64,000 nucleotides of DNA from Sanguibacter hominis ATCC BAA-789 (GCF_012396185.1 NZ_JAAXOW010000001.1:1302001-1366000), one strand, 5' to 3'. Positions 51,535-60,532 are shown, counted from the first letter of the stretch. Numbers and translations are program-made. Notes: generated by a model from the sequence alone, not told the origin.

Positions 51535-52086
51535 TCAGAGCAGGATCGGGATGGGCCGGAGGTCTGGCGCCGGGTCGGAGGCGTGGCGCTGGTGCGACTC
51601 GACGGCGAAGCGCTCGCGGCTGTTGCGCGGTGCGGGCACCCCGTCGTCCGACGGTGTGAACCCCGACTTGAGAGCGACCCGCCGCGACGCGACGTTGTCG
51701 GCCCGGTGACCGAGCTCCACGCGCGTCACGCCCATCTCGGAGAACGCGTAGGTGACGAGGGACGCGCACGCCCGCGACGCGAGCCCCGAGCCGCGGTGCT
51801 CCGGGGCAGTCCAGTAGTGCACCCACGCGCGGCGGTCGCCGCCGGCGGGCTCGTCGCCGCGCTCGCACGCGACGCCGACGCAGCCGATCGCGCGGCCGTC
51901 GACGTCGATCGCGAGGCTGATCTCCTGTCCCGGCTCGACCGTGAGCTCGTTCGCGATGAACTGCTCGTAGTCGCCCAGGGACTGCGGCGCGTCACCGAAC
52001 TGGCGGTCCAGGTCGGGGTCGGCGCGACGGGCCGCCATGAGGTCGGCGGCGTCGTCCGAGGTCCAGGGGCGGAGGGTCACGAGCAC
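51535..52086 (-). CDS. GNAT family N-acetyltransferase (RimJ/RimL-like)
   Basis: 183-aa acetyltransferase_3-type domain starting LVTLRPWTSDDAADLMAARRADPDLDRQFG. It has WVHYWTAPEHRGSGLASRACASLVTYAF (acetyl-CoA loop RGSGLA) and GVTRVELGHRADNVASRRVALKSGF. This is the RimJ/RimL group that acetylates protein N-termini or small amines. I use the GTG at 52086 because -10 CATAAT (minus strand, 52093-52098) ends 6 bases before it. An ATG at 52119 would add 11 residues and is the alternative. Its stop is 14 bp from the convergent monooxygenase stop. Confidence 0.85.
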   Translation of the reverse strand: MLVTLRPWTSDDAADLMAARRADPDLDRQFGDAPQSLGDYEQFIANELTVEPGQEISLAIDVDGRAIGCVGVACERGDEPAGGDRRAWVHYWTAPEHRGSGLASRACASLVTYAFSEMGVTRVELGHRADNVASRRVALKSGFTPSDDGVPAPRNSRERFAVESHQRHASDPAPDLRPIPILL

Positions 52087-52169
52087 CGGACAATTATGCG
52101 ACGGACCGCGCGCAGACATGGCACCCTGGCTCCTTCGGCCCACGTTCCCTCCCCACCCCCGGAGACGAC

Positions 52170-53372
52170 ATGACCACGACCGCACCCGAGGACGTCGTCC
52201 TCGTCGCCGCCGCGCGCACCCCCCACGGACGCCTCAACGGCGCGTTCGCCACGGTGAGCGCGATCGACCTCGGAGCCGCAGCGATCCGCGGCGCTCTCGA
52301 GCGGGGCGCGATCGACGCGAGCGCGGTCGACCTGGTGATCATGGGCAACGTCCTGCAGGCCGGGCTGGGGCAGGCGCCCGCCCGGCAGGCTGCGATCGCC
52401 GCGGGCATCGGCTGGGACGTCCCCGCTGTGACGATCAACACCGTGTGCCTGAGCGGGCTCACGTCGATCGTCGACGGTGCGCGCCGCATCCGCAGCGGCG
52501 AGGTCGACGTCGTCGTCGCGGGCGGCATGGAGTCCATGACGCAAGCGCCGCACCTCTTGCGCGGTCAGCGTGCCGGCTGGGTGTACGGCGACGTCACCGC
52601 CGTCGACTCGATGGCGCACGACGGCCTCTCGGACGCGTGGAGCCACGAGGCGATGGGCCTCGACACGGAGCGGCGCACCGCCGACCACCCGGCGTCGCGC
52701 GAGGAGCAGGACGAGGTCGCCGCCCGATCCCACCGCCTCGCAGCACAGGCGCGCGACGCGGGCGTCCTCGCCCGGGAGATCGTGCCCGTCACGGTGAAGG
52801 GACGCCGCGGTGACACCGTCGTCACGGACGACGAGGGCATCCGCCCCGACACGACGCCGGAGAAGCTCGCGGCCCTGCGCCCCGCGTTCACCCCGGACGG
52901 CACCCTGACGGCCGGCAACTCGTCGACGATCAACGACGGCGCGGCCGCCGTCGTCCTCGCGCGCCGCTCCGTCGCGGAGGAGAGGGGCTGGACCGTCCTC
53001 GCGACGCTCCGCTCGGCCGCCGAGGTCGCTGGCCCGTCGCCCGCCCTCGCCCCGCAGCCCGGCAACGCCGTGCTGCGCGCCCTCGCGACCGAGGGCTGGC
53101 AGCTCGAGGACCTCGACCTGCTCGAGATCAACGAGGCGTTCGCTGCGGTCGCCGTCCACTCGGTGCGCCAGCTCGGCGTGCCGATCGACAGGGTCAACGT
53201 GCACGGCGGCGCGATCTCGCTCGGCCACCCTCTCGGCGCGTCGGGTGCTCGCCTCGTCGTGCACCTCGCGCACGAGCTCGCGAGCCGCGGCTCGGGCCGC
53301 GCCGTCGCCGCGCTGTGCGGCGGCACCGGCCAGGGCACCGCGCTGCTCCTCGAGGCCGTGACCGCGAGCTGA
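52170..53372 (+). CDS. acetyl-CoA acetyltransferase (thiolase)
   Basis: 400-aa thiolase that condenses or cleaves acyl-CoA units. Catalytic Cys93 lies in NTVCLSGLTSI (Leu replaces the more common Gly after the Cys). His353 is in GGAISLGHPLGASGARLV and Cys383 is in ALCGGTGQGTA. NEAFAAV is also present. The intact C-H-C set indicates activity. The N-terminus VLVAAARTPHGRLNGAFATVSAIDLGAAAI is typical of biosynthetic (acetoacetyl-CoA) thiolases. It has a GGAGA ribosome site at normal spacing. It precedes the GH31 gene by 53 bp, where a TAGCCT hexamer suggests a separate promoter. Confidence 0.93.
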   Translation: MTTTAPEDVVLVAAARTPHGRLNGAFATVSAIDLGAAAIRGALERGAIDASAVDLVIMGNVLQAGLGQAPARQAAIAAGIGWDVPAVTINTVCLSGLTSIVDGARRIRSGEVDVVVAGGMESMTQAPHLLRGQRAGWVYGDVTAVDSMAHDGLSDAWSHEAMGLDTERRTADHPASREEQDEVAARSHRLAAQARDAGVLAREIVPVTVKGRRGDTVVTDDEGIRPDTTPEKLAALRPAFTPDGTLTAGNSSTINDGAAAVVLARRSVAEERGWTVLATLRSAAEVAGPSPALAPQPGNAVLRALATEGWQLEDLDLLEINEAFAAVAVHSVRQLGVPIDRVNVHGGAISLGHPLGASGARLVVHLAHELASRGSGRAVAALCGGTGQGTALLLEAVTAS

Positions 53373-53425
53373 CCGACGACCTGCGGTTAGCCTGGTCGGA
53401 CCCCTGGACCGACCGGAGAACCGCC

Positions 53426-55939
53426 ATGCCGCAGACCTCAGACGCCCGCCTCGCCCCGACCGGGCTGCGATCCCTCGCGACGGCGCCCGCCGCCCACCCT
53501 GACGCCGTCGTGCAGGGCGACCGATGGCGTGTGACCGTCCTGACGGACGGCCTCGTGCGCATCGAGCGTGCCGAGGACGGCGTGTTCGAGGACCGTGCGT
53601 CGACGTTCGCGATCAACCGGGCGCTGCCCGTCCCGCAGTTCCGCGTGGTCGAGACGGACACGCACGTCGAGATCCTCACGGACCGCCTGCACCTCGTCTA
53701 CGACCGCGGCCCGCTGACGACCGCGGGGCTGAGCGTGCAGGTGCGTGGCAGCCTCACGCAGTACCACTCGATCTGGCGGTACGGCCAGGAGCCGTGGGAC
53801 TACGAGGGCAACACGGCGGGGCTCGTGCGCCTGCCCGGGACGGCTCGCACGCTCGACGCGGCGGACGGCGCGGTGCCGCTCGAGGACGGCGTCGTCTCGC
53901 AGACAGGCTTCGCGGTCCTCGACGACTCGACGTCGTTCCTCCTCACGGACGACGGTTGGGTCGCACCGCGCGACGGGACACGCACCGACCTGTACGTCTT
54001 CGCGTACGGCGACGACTTCCCGGCCGCGCTGCGCGCGTTCTACGCGGTCTCGGGCTCGACGCCGCTCCTGCCGCGCTTCGCGCTCGGCTCCTGGTGGAGC
54101 CGCTACTACCCGTACACGGCTGACGGCTACCGCGAGCTCATGGAGCGGTTCGAGGCAGAGGGCCTGCCGTTCTCGGTCTCGGTCATCGACATGGACTGGC
54201 ACCTCGTGGACATCCCCGAGCGCTTCGGGTCCGGCTGGACGGGCTACACGTGGAACCGCGAGCTGTTCCCCGACCCGAAGGGTCTGCTCGACTGGCTGCA
54301 CGAGCACGACCTGCGCGTGACGCTCAACGTGCACCCGGCCGACGGCGTGCGGGCGTTCGAGGAGGCGTACCCCGAGATGGCGGCGGCGCTCGGGCGGGAC
54401 ACGTCGAACGAGGACGCGCTCGCGTTCGACGTCACCGACGAGCAGTTCCTGACCGCGTACTTCGACATCCTGCACCGTCGCCTCGAGGCGGACGGCGTGG
54501 ACTTCTGGTGGCTCGACTGGCAGTCGGGCCCGCACTCTCGCGTGCCGGGGATCGACCCGCTGTGGATGCTGAACCACTTCCACTTCCTGGACTCGGCAGG
54601 CCGGCGGTCGGGGCGCGAGGTGCGCCCGCTGACGTTCTCGCGGTATGCGGGCCCGGGCTCGCACCGCTACCCGGTCGGGTTCAGCGGTGACACGTCGATC
54701 ACGTGGGCGTCGCTCGACTTCCAGCCGTACTTCACGGCGTGCGCGTCGAACATCGGCTACGGCTGGTGGAGCCACGACATCGGCGGGCACATGCACGGCA
54801 TCAAGGACGACGAGCTCGCGACGCGGTGGGTGCAGCTCGGGGTGTTCTCGCCGATCATGCGCCTGCACTCGGGCGCGAACCCGTTCATCCAGAAGGAGCC
54901 GTGGACGTTCGGGCCGCAGGCCCGCGAGGTGCAGACGCAGTTCCTCCGTCTGAGGCACCGGCTCGTGCCGTACCTGCACACGATGAACCACCGTGCGGCG
55001 TCGGACGGCGCGCCGCTCGTGGAGCCGCTGTACTACCGGTTCCCGCGCTCGCCGGAGGCGTACGCGTCGCCGAACGAGTACACGTTCGGCACGCAGCTCA
55101 TGGTGCACCCGGTCACGGAGAAGCTGGACCCGCGCACGGGCCTGGGGCGTACGAGCACGTGGCTGCCGGGCGGTACGTGGGTCGACCTCATGACGGGTGT
55201 CGCGTACGACGGCGGCCGGGTCGTGCGGCTGCACCGCGACCTGCGGTCGATCCCCGTGCTCGCGGCGGCGGGGGCGGTCGTGCCGCTCGACGCCGCGCGC
55301 GTCCCGGGCAACGACACGTCGGCGCCGGTGGCGCTCGAGGTGATCGTCGTCGTCGGCGCGGACGGTTCGTTCGAGCTCGTGGAGGACGACGGCTCGCTCG
55401 AGCGTGCGGACCTGCCGACGGTGCGCACGCCGGTCGCGTGGGTGCAGGGTGAGGGGCGTGCCGTCGTCGGGCCGGTGTCCGTGTCGGGTGACGAGGCGGC
55501 CGCGCGTGCGGCGGTCCCGGCGCGACGTGACTGGACGCTGACGTTCCCGTCCGTCGACCTGGGCTGGGGTGGCACCGCGACGGCGACGGTCGACGGCGTG
55601 GACGTGCCGGTCCGGCTCGATGCGCGTGCCCCGCTGCTGGGGGACGCCGGAGGGTGGGGGCTCGCGGTGACCGTCGCGGACGTCCCGGTGGACGCGCGGC
55701 TCGAGGTCACGCTGCACCCGGTCGACGGCGGGCCGGTGCGCCTCGCGCCGAACGACGTCGCGCGGCACGTGTTCGAGATCCTCGATGCCGCGCGCATCGA
55801 GTACGACCTCAAGGACCTCGTGCGGTCGGTCGCGACGTCGGGCCAGCCGCTCGCGGTGCGTGTCTCGCACCTGCAGGCGCTCGGCCTCGAGCCTGCGCTC
55901 GAGGGTGCGGTGACGGAGGTCCTGCTCGCGCGGGCGTGA
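53426..55939 (+). CDS. alpha-glucosidase-like enzyme, glycoside hydrolase family 31
   Basis: 837-aa GH31 enzyme: N-terminal beta-sandwich (about residues 15-225), TIM barrel (about 230-600) and C-terminal beta domains. The barrel has FSVSVIDMDWHLVDIPERFGSGWTGYTWNRELFPDP, the probable nucleophile Asp near residue 364 in VDFWWLDWQSG, and the acid/base region YPVGFSGDTSITWASLDFQPYFT. GYGWWSHDIGGHMHG is also conserved. The WLDWQ (not WxDMNE) variant marks a GH31 branch different from classical alpha-glucosidase or alpha-xylosidase, so alpha-glucan or transglycosylation activity is possible. No signal peptide. No transporter adjacent. Confidence 0.93.
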   Translation: MPQTSDARLAPTGLRSLATAPAAHPDAVVQGDRWRVTVLTDGLVRIERAEDGVFEDRASTFAINRALPVPQFRVVETDTHVEILTDRLHLVYDRGPLTTAGLSVQVRGSLTQYHSIWRYGQEPWDYEGNTAGLVRLPGTARTLDAADGAVPLEDGVVSQTGFAVLDDSTSFLLTDDGWVAPRDGTRTDLYVFAYGDDFPAALRAFYAVSGSTPLLPRFALGSWWSRYYPYTADGYRELMERFEAEGLPFSVSVIDMDWHLVDIPERFGSGWTGYTWNRELFPDPKGLLDWLHEHDLRVTLNVHPADGVRAFEEAYPEMAAALGRDTSNEDALAFDVTDEQFLTAYFDILHRRLEADGVDFWWLDWQSGPHSRVPGIDPLWMLNHFHFLDSAGRRSGREVRPLTFSRYAGPGSHRYPVGFSGDTSITWASLDFQPYFTACASNIGYGWWSHDIGGHMHGIKDDELATRWVQLGVFSPIMRLHSGANPFIQKEPWTFGPQAREVQTQFLRLRHRLVPYLHTMNHRAASDGAPLVEPLYYRFPRSPEAYASPNEYTFGTQLMVHPVTEKLDPRTGLGRTSTWLPGGTWVDLMTGVAYDGGRVVRLHRDLRSIPVLAAAGAVVPLDAARVPGNDTSAPVALEVIVVVGADGSFELVEDDGSLERADLPTVRTPVAWVQGEGRAVVGPVSVSGDEAAARAAVPARRDWTLTFPSVDLGWGGTATATVDGVDVPVRLDARAPLLGDAGGWGLAVTVADVPVDARLEVTLHPVDGGPVRLAPNDVARHVFEILDAARIEYDLKDLVRSVATSGQPLAVRVSHLQALGLEPALEGAVTEVLLARA

Positions 55940-55964
55940 GCCCCGCCGCCCGCGCTGGGGCAGG

Positions 55965-56330
55965 TCAGGTGCGGTCGTGCAGGGTGATCTGGTAGCCGTC
56001 CGGGTCGGCGAAGACGAAGGTGCGGCCGAACGGGCCGTCGATCGGCGCCGAGACGATCGTGACGCCGTCGGCTGCCATGCGCGTGTGGATCGCGTCGGCG
56101 TCGGGTGCGTGGAGCCAGACGCCGACGCCGAGGCCGAGCTGCGGCGCGGAGTCGAGGTCGACGCCGGGGAGCGGGGTGCGGACGGCGAACGCCGCGGGCG
56201 TCGTGTCGAAGACGACGGCGTGGGGCGGGCCCGCCTGGCGGGTGAGGCCGAGGTACGTCTCGTAGAAGTGGGCGGAGGCGGCGAGGTCGCGTACCTGGAG
56301 CGAGATGAAGCCGGGGCCGGAGGCGGGCAT
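55965..56330 (-). CDS. VOC (glyoxalase/bleomycin-resistance) family protein
   Basis: 121-aa single-unit VOC protein with the paired beta-alpha-beta-beta-beta modules. The sequence GFISLQVRDLAASAHFYETYLGL opens the first and GVWLHAPDADAIHTRMAADGVTIVSAPIDGPFGRTFVFADPDGYQITL closes the second. A dimer would form the metal site. Family roles span glyoxalase I, fosfomycin or bleomycin resistance and ring-cleavage dioxygenases; the ligand here is unknown. It is divergent from a MarR gene with two identical-armed palindromes in the gap, so it is probably induced when the MarR protein binds a toxic small molecule. Confidence 0.9.
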   Translation of the reverse strand: MPASGPGFISLQVRDLAASAHFYETYLGLTRQAGPPHAVVFDTTPAAFAVRTPLPGVDLDSAPQLGLGVGVWLHAPDADAIHTRMAADGVTIVSAPIDGPFGRTFVFADPDGYQITLHDRT

Positions 56331-56351
56331 GGTGTCTCCCTGGTCGAATTG

Positions 56352-56369
56352 ATGTCAGTTATCTGACAT
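56352..56369. promoter_or_regulatory. MarR operator 1
   Basis: ATGTCAGTTATCTGACAT is a perfect palindrome (arms ATGTCAG/CTGACAT, 4-base centre), 22 bp before the VOC start. It is 28 bp centre to centre from operator 2. Confidence 0.8.
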
Positions 56370-56379
56370 CCGCGACGCT

Positions 56380-56397
56380 ATGTCAGACTACTGACAT
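56380..56397. promoter_or_regulatory. MarR operator 2, overlapping the marR start codon
   Basis: ATGTCAGACTACTGACAT has the same arms as operator 1. Its last two bases are the first two of the ATG at 56396, so bound repressor would sit on the marR transcription and translation start. Confidence 0.8.
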
Positions 56398-56887
56398 GAG
56401 TCAACCGGCGCCCGCAGTCGACCTCGCGACCTCCCTCGGCTACCTGCTCAAGGAGACGTCCAACGCCCTGCGCCTCGCCATGGAGGCCGTGCTCCGCCCG
56501 CTCGGCATGACGATCACCCACTACTCCTGCCTCGAGCTGCTCGCACAGCGCCCCGGCCTGTCGAGCTCCGAGCTCGCCCGCGGCACGTTCGTGACCCGGC
56601 AGTCGATGAACGTGCTGCTGCAAGCGCTCGAGCGTGACGGAGTCGTCACCCGGCCCGACGCGCCCGAGGTCGGGCGCGTCCTGCCCGCCGAGCTCACCAT
56701 GAAGGGTCGCGAGCAGCTCGCCGCCGCGAGCGCCGCGGTCCGAGCGGTCGAGGACCGCATGAAGAGGCTCCTCGACGCCGACGAGCAGGCGCACCTGCGC
56801 GACCTCCTGTCCCGCTGCGCCCAGTCGCTCCGCGACGGGCAGGACCACGCTCCGGTCGGGTCGCCGTCGGGCAGCGAGCGCGGCTGA
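56396..56887 (+). CDS. MarR family transcriptional regulator
   Basis: 163-aa regulator with a winged helix: LGYLLKETSNALRLAMEAVLRPLGMTITHYSCLELLAQRPGLSSSELARGTFVTRQSMNVLLQALERDGVV. The wing is PEVGRVLPAELTMKGREQL, flanked by dimer helices. It probably represses itself and the divergent VOC gene through two 18-bp operators in the gap. The ligand is unknown, likely a phenolic or electrophilic compound as for many MarR proteins. The message must be leaderless or nearly so, since the start codon lies inside operator 2. Confidence 0.93.
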   Translation: MSQPAPAVDLATSLGYLLKETSNALRLAMEAVLRPLGMTITHYSCLELLAQRPGLSSSELARGTFVTRQSMNVLLQALERDGVVTRPDAPEVGRVLPAELTMKGREQLAAASAAVRAVEDRMKRLLDADEQAHLRDLLSRCAQSLRDGQDHAPVGSPSGSERG

Positions 56888-56950
56888 CCCGCGCAGCCCG
56901 CCGCGCGGCGCGCGCACCCGAGCGGCGCCGCGGCGCGCGAAGATGAGCAC

Positions 56951-57976
56951 ATGCGCATCGCACTCGTGACCCTCGGCGGGACGATCAGCTCGGAGCCGCT
57001 CGACGGTGCGGGGCCCTCCTCGCCCGGCCCTGACGCCGGGGGCGGCGGCGTCGTCCCCGTGTCCGGGGCAGCGACGTTCGCGCGCGAGGTCGCGCGCTTC
57101 GTCCCTGGGATCGAGGTCGTGCCGGTCGAGGCGCAGATGGTGCCGTCGTCGTCGCTCTCGGTCGCGGACCTGCGCGGGCTCGCCGCGCGCATCGCGGCCC
57201 TGGTCGAGGAGGGCGACGGCGTGGACGGCGTCGTCGTCGCGCAGGGCACCGACACGATCGAGGAGACGGCGTTCGCGCTCGACCTCGTCGGCGCGGCCGA
57301 CGAGGTGCCGGTCGTCGTGACCGGAGCGATGCGCGACCGCTCCGCACCAGGGCCCGACGGCGCCGCGAACGTCGTCGCTGCGCTGCGCGCCGCAGCGAGT
57401 CACGACGTGCGCGGCCGCGGTGTGCTCGTCGCGTTCGCCGACCGGCTGCACGCCGCGCGGTGGGTCACCAAGACGTCGACGTTCCGGGTCGACGCGTTCA
57501 CGTCCGAGCCGTTCGGGCCCGTCGGGATCGTCGCTGAGGGGCGCGTCCGCCTCGGCTCCGCGCCGCGCCCGCTGCCGCCGTTCGAGATTCCGTCCGGGCC
57601 GCCCGCGCGGGTCGCGGTCGTGACGGCCGGGATCGGTGACGACCTCGCCGTCCTGCCTGCGCTCGCGGACCTCGGGTACGACGGCGCCGTGCTCGTCGCG
57701 ACGGGAGCCGGCCACGTGCCCGCGGTGGCGGTCGAGAATGTCACGATGGCGGCGGCAGGCCTGCCGGTCGTGCTGTGCTCGCGCACGGGCGCCGGACCGG
57801 TCTTCACGCACACGTACGGCTACGAGGGCGGCGAGATCGACCTGATCGAGCGCGGCGTCATGCCCGCGGGCGTGCTCACGCCCGCGAAGGCACGGCTGCT
57901 GCTCATGCTGCTCGTCGCTACGGGGCTGACCGGCGCTGAGCTGCAACGGTCCTTCGCGCGCTACGCCGAGTCCTGA
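56951..57976 (+). CDS. L-asparaginase (cytoplasmic type)
   Basis: 341-aa enzyme that hydrolyses asparagine to aspartate and ammonia. The first catalytic Thr is Thr11 in ALVTLGGTIS. The second motif is VVVAQGTDTIEETAFALDLV, and the supporting VVVTGAMRDRSAPGPDGAANVVAAL is intact. An insertion (GAGPSSPGPDAGGGG, residues 20-34) follows the first motif. No signal peptide, so it is a cytoplasmic enzyme of the type I/plant-bacterial asparaginase fold. The -10-like GAAGAT ends 6 bases before the ATG. The stop lies 6 bp from the convergent VOC gene's stop. Confidence 0.93.
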   Translation: MRIALVTLGGTISSEPLDGAGPSSPGPDAGGGGVVPVSGAATFAREVARFVPGIEVVPVEAQMVPSSSLSVADLRGLAARIAALVEEGDGVDGVVVAQGTDTIEETAFALDLVGAADEVPVVVTGAMRDRSAPGPDGAANVVAALRAAASHDVRGRGVLVAFADRLHAARWVTKTSTFRVDAFTSEPFGPVGIVAEGRVRLGSAPRPLPPFEIPSGPPARVAVVTAGIGDDLAVLPALADLGYDGAVLVATGAGHVPAVAVENVTMAAAGLPVVLCSRTGAGPVFTHTYGYEGGEIDLIERGVMPAGVLTPAKARLLLMLLVATGLTGAELQRSFARYAES

Positions 57977-57982
57977 GCCGCC

Positions 57983-58777
57983 TCACGTCGTGATCCGCGC
58001 CTGCCCCTCGGCGTTGCGCGCGACGATCTTCATCTCCGCGCCCAGCGGGTCGCGGACGACGGCGAGCCGCCCGAACCCGCTCTCCTCCGGCTCCTTGACG
58101 ACCGTGCCACCGTGCTCGACGACGGTCGCGACCGCAGCGTCCGCGTCGTCGACCAGGAAGTACACGTACCAGGCGCTCGGTGCGCCGTCGGGCAGGTAGC
58201 GGGCGGCGTCCATGATGCCGGCCTGCGGCTCGTCACCGACCATGTGCCGCGCGTACCGGAAGTCGTCCGTGTCAGACATGAGGTCGACGTCCCAGTCGAA
58301 GACGTGACGGTAGAAGTCGAGCGAGCGGCGGAAGTCGCCGTTCATCTCCTCGCACCAGGCGGGCGCACCGTGCACCTCTTCGAGGTCGAACCCGTTGAGA
58401 CCCGCGGCCTGCCACGCGCCGATGCCGCCGCCCGCGGGGTCGAGGAAGAACGCGAACCGACCCATCCCGGGGATCTCCATCGGCTCGACGATCACCTGCC
58501 CGCCGGCCGTCGCGACGCGCGCCGCGGCAGCGTTGGCGTCCGTCACCGCGAGGTACACGGACCACATGTCGGCAGGGCCGTCGCCCTGGTGCGGCATGAT
58601 CCCGCCGATCTGGTGGCCGTCCTTGGTGATCTGGGCGTAGCCGCCGTACTCGGGGCCGCCCTCCTCGAACTCCCAGCCGAACAGCGCGGCGTAGAACGCG
58701 CGGGCCCGTTCGGGGTCGGAGGTGTCGAGGTCGATCCAGACGGGGGAGCCGGTGTGGAAGGACGTGCGCACGGTCAT
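57983..58777 (-). CDS. tandem-domain VOC family protein
   Basis: 264-aa protein with two complete VOC units: residues about 8-125 (GSPVWIDLDTSDPERARAFYAALFGWEFEEGG to AFFLDPAGGGIGAWQ) and 135-262 (GAPAWCEEMNGDFRRSLDFYRHVFDWDVD to AVVRDPLGAEMKIV). Such two-unit members are the 27-kDa-antigen/CFP30B-like group widespread in actinobacteria. A glyoxalase or hydroxylase role has been suggested for relatives, but the substrate is unclear. The start at 58777 gives MTVRTSFHTG with a GGAGG-like site upstream. It is a lone gene. Confidence 0.9.
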   Translation of the reverse strand: MTVRTSFHTGSPVWIDLDTSDPERARAFYAALFGWEFEEGGPEYGGYAQITKDGHQIGGIMPHQGDGPADMWSVYLAVTDANAAAARVATAGGQVIVEPMEIPGMGRFAFFLDPAGGGIGAWQAAGLNGFDLEEVHGAPAWCEEMNGDFRRSLDFYRHVFDWDVDLMSDTDDFRYARHMVGDEPQAGIMDAARYLPDGAPSAWYVYFLVDDADAAVATVVEHGGTVVKEPEESGFGRLAVVRDPLGAEMKIVARNAEGQARITT

Positions 58778-58869
58778 GGGAGGCACCTTCGCTCGGGGAT
58801 ATCCACGCTACGAGCGTCGCGGCACGAGGGCATAGGGGCCTGCACCCGCCCGGCGTCGGTGGGTGCGGC

Positions 58870-58875
58870 TAGCGT
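58870..58875 (+). promoter_or_regulatory. -10 element TAGCGT of the YdeI-like gene
   Basis: TAGCGT ends 7 bases before the ATG at 58883; no ribosome site except GTGGCGGG. Confidence 0.5.
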
Positions 58876-58882
58876 GGCGGGC

Positions 58883-59458
58883 ATGGCTGATCCGGATGCC
58901 GCCCCGATCCTCGACCTGGGCAGTCGTGCGGCGTGGCGTGCGTGGCTCGCGGAGCAGCACACGGTGTCGGACGGTGTGTGGGTGGTCCTCGCGCGCGGCG
59001 CGTCGGCGAGCACGGGCCTCGGCTACGAGGACGCGGTCCTCGAGGCGTTGTGCTTCGGCTGGATCGACGGTCGCGCCCGCCCGTACGAGGGTGAACGCTC
59101 GCTGCAGTGGTTCACGCGGCGCAAGGGGCGCTCGATGTGGGCGAGCTCGAACAAGTTGCGCGTCGAGCTGCTCGAGGCCGAGGGACTCATGACGGACGCC
59201 GGCCGCGCGGCGATCGCGGCGGCCCGCGCGTCGGGCATGTGGGAGCTGCTCGACGGGCCCGAGCGGCTCGAGGAGCCGCCCGAGCTCGCGGCCGCGCTCG
59301 ACGCCGTGCCGCAGGCCCGTGCGACCTGGGACGCGTGCACGCCGAGCGTCCGCAAGATGGCGCTCACCCAGCTCGCGATGCTGCGCGGCGAGGAGTCGCG
59401 CGCGCGGAAGATCGCGGCGTTCGTGGAGCGGACGGCGTCGGGCGCGAAGCCCGTGTGA
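58883..59458 (+). CDS. YdeI/OmpD-associated family protein
   Basis: 191 aa. ILDLGSRAAWRAWLAEQHTVSDGVWVVLARG, YEDAVLEALCFGWIDGRARPYEGERSLQWFTRRKGRSMWASSNKLRVELLEAEGLMTDAG and the C-terminal CTPSVRKMALTQLAMLRGEESRARKIAAFVE are the two halves of the YdeI/OmpD-associated family. Role poorly known; relatives protect against antimicrobial peptides in some bacteria, unproven in actinobacteria. Leaderless start. Lone gene facing AzlD. Confidence 0.88.
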   Translation: MADPDAAPILDLGSRAAWRAWLAEQHTVSDGVWVVLARGASASTGLGYEDAVLEALCFGWIDGRARPYEGERSLQWFTRRKGRSMWASSNKLRVELLEAEGLMTDAGRAAIAAARASGMWELLDGPERLEEPPELAAALDAVPQARATWDACTPSVRKMALTQLAMLRGEESRARKIAAFVERTASGAKPV

Positions 59459-59508
59459 CGGCCGGGCCTAGCAGCGTCCGGCGTGCGTGCTCGCCCGCGC
59501 GCGGTGCC

Positions 59509-59835
59509 TCAGCCGAGCGTGACGAGGAGCGCCGCGTACACCGCGGTGCCGCCCACGATGCTCAGCAGCGCGTTGCGCCGCCACAGGTGCAGGCCGACCG
59601 TGACGGCGAGGGCGACGGCCTCGACGAGACCGCGCGGCGCCGTCGTCCCGGCGGGTTCGCGGAGCGTGTAGATCACGAGGATCACCATGATGCCGACGGG
59701 CATGCGCGCACCGAGCCAGGCGACGGCGCGCGACTCGCGCAGCCGTTCGACGACGAGGAACGGTGCGGCGCGCAGCGCGAACGTCACCACGAGGAAGACG
59801 CCGAGCGCGGCGGCGACGTATCCGCCGTCAGGCAC
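59509..59835 (-). CDS. azlD: branched-chain amino acid exporter small subunit AzlD
   Basis: 108-aa membrane protein with three to four hydrophobic helices; FALRAAPFLVVERLRESRAVAWLGARMPVGIMVILVIYTLRE is the AzlD hallmark. With AzlC it forms a two-component exporter for branched-chain or related amino acids. Its start overlaps the end of azlC by eight bases, so translation is coupled. An Lrp-type regulator, often adjacent, is absent here. Confidence 0.92.
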   Translation of the reverse strand: MPDGGYVAAALGVFLVVTFALRAAPFLVVERLRESRAVAWLGARMPVGIMVILVIYTLREPAGTTAPRGLVEAVALAVTVGLHLWRRNALLSIVGGTAVYAALLVTLG

Positions 59836-60532
59836 GCGGCGCCTCCCGTCGGCTGGTGAGGGCGAACCGCGCGACGAGCACGACGACGAACGTCGTCATC
59901 GCGACGACGAGCATGTAGTCGGGGGCGACGAGCTGTGCGCCGAGCGCGCACGCGCCCGCGATGATCGGTGCGGGCACGTCGCGGTGCGCGCTGAAGGCGT
60001 CGATGGCGAGCACCGCGAACAGGGCGGTCAGGGCGAAGCCGATGCCGGGGACGTCCGGCAGGAGGCCGCCCACCAGGGCGCCGGTGACACCCCCGACGAC
60101 CCAGTACGCCTGGCACAGCACCTGGATCCACAGGATGCGGGCCTCCGAGAGGCTGCCGGGCGCGCGCGTCGCGACGACGGCGTACGTCTCGTCGGTGAGC
60201 GCGTACATCGCGTACAGGCGCCGCAGCGGGCCGCGGACCTCGTGCAGCGGGAACGACAGCGCGTAGAACACGTGCCGGAAGTTCACGAGGAACGTCGTCA
60301 CGGCGATCGACGCGAGCGGCGTCGCTGCGAGCAGCAGCCCGACGGCGAGGAACTCGAGCGACCCGGCGTAGATCGTCAGCGAGAAGACCGGCGCCCACCA
60401 CCACGCGAAGCCGGACTGCACGAGCAGCATGCCGAACGCGACGCCGAGCGGGAACAGACCGAAGCCGACGGCGGCGGTATCGCTGAGCGCGGCCCGCCAG
60501 GCCGGGTAGGCGGGGGCGGGCTCGGCGGGCAT
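59828..60532 (-). CDS. azlC: branched-chain amino acid exporter large subunit AzlC
   Basis: 234-aa membrane protein with seven to eight helices. FPLGVAFGMLLVQSGFAWWWAPVFSLTIYAGSLEFLAVGLLLAATPLASIAVTTFLVNFRHVFYALSFP and YALTDETYAV are diagnostic of AzlC/YgaZ. It exports branched-chain amino acids (in YgaZH, L-valine) together with AzlD. The start at 60532 gives MPAEPAPAYPAWRAAL. The gene has a divergent neighbour at 60596, so the 63-bp gap must hold both promoters. Confidence 0.93.
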   Translation of the reverse strand: MPAEPAPAYPAWRAALSDTAAVGFGLFPLGVAFGMLLVQSGFAWWWAPVFSLTIYAGSLEFLAVGLLLAATPLASIAVTTFLVNFRHVFYALSFPLHEVRGPLRRLYAMYALTDETYAVVATRAPGSLSEARILWIQVLCQAYWVVGGVTGALVGGLLPDVPGIGFALTALFAVLAIDAFSAHRDVPAPIIAGACALGAQLVAPDYMLVVAMTTFVVVLVARFALTSRREAPRA

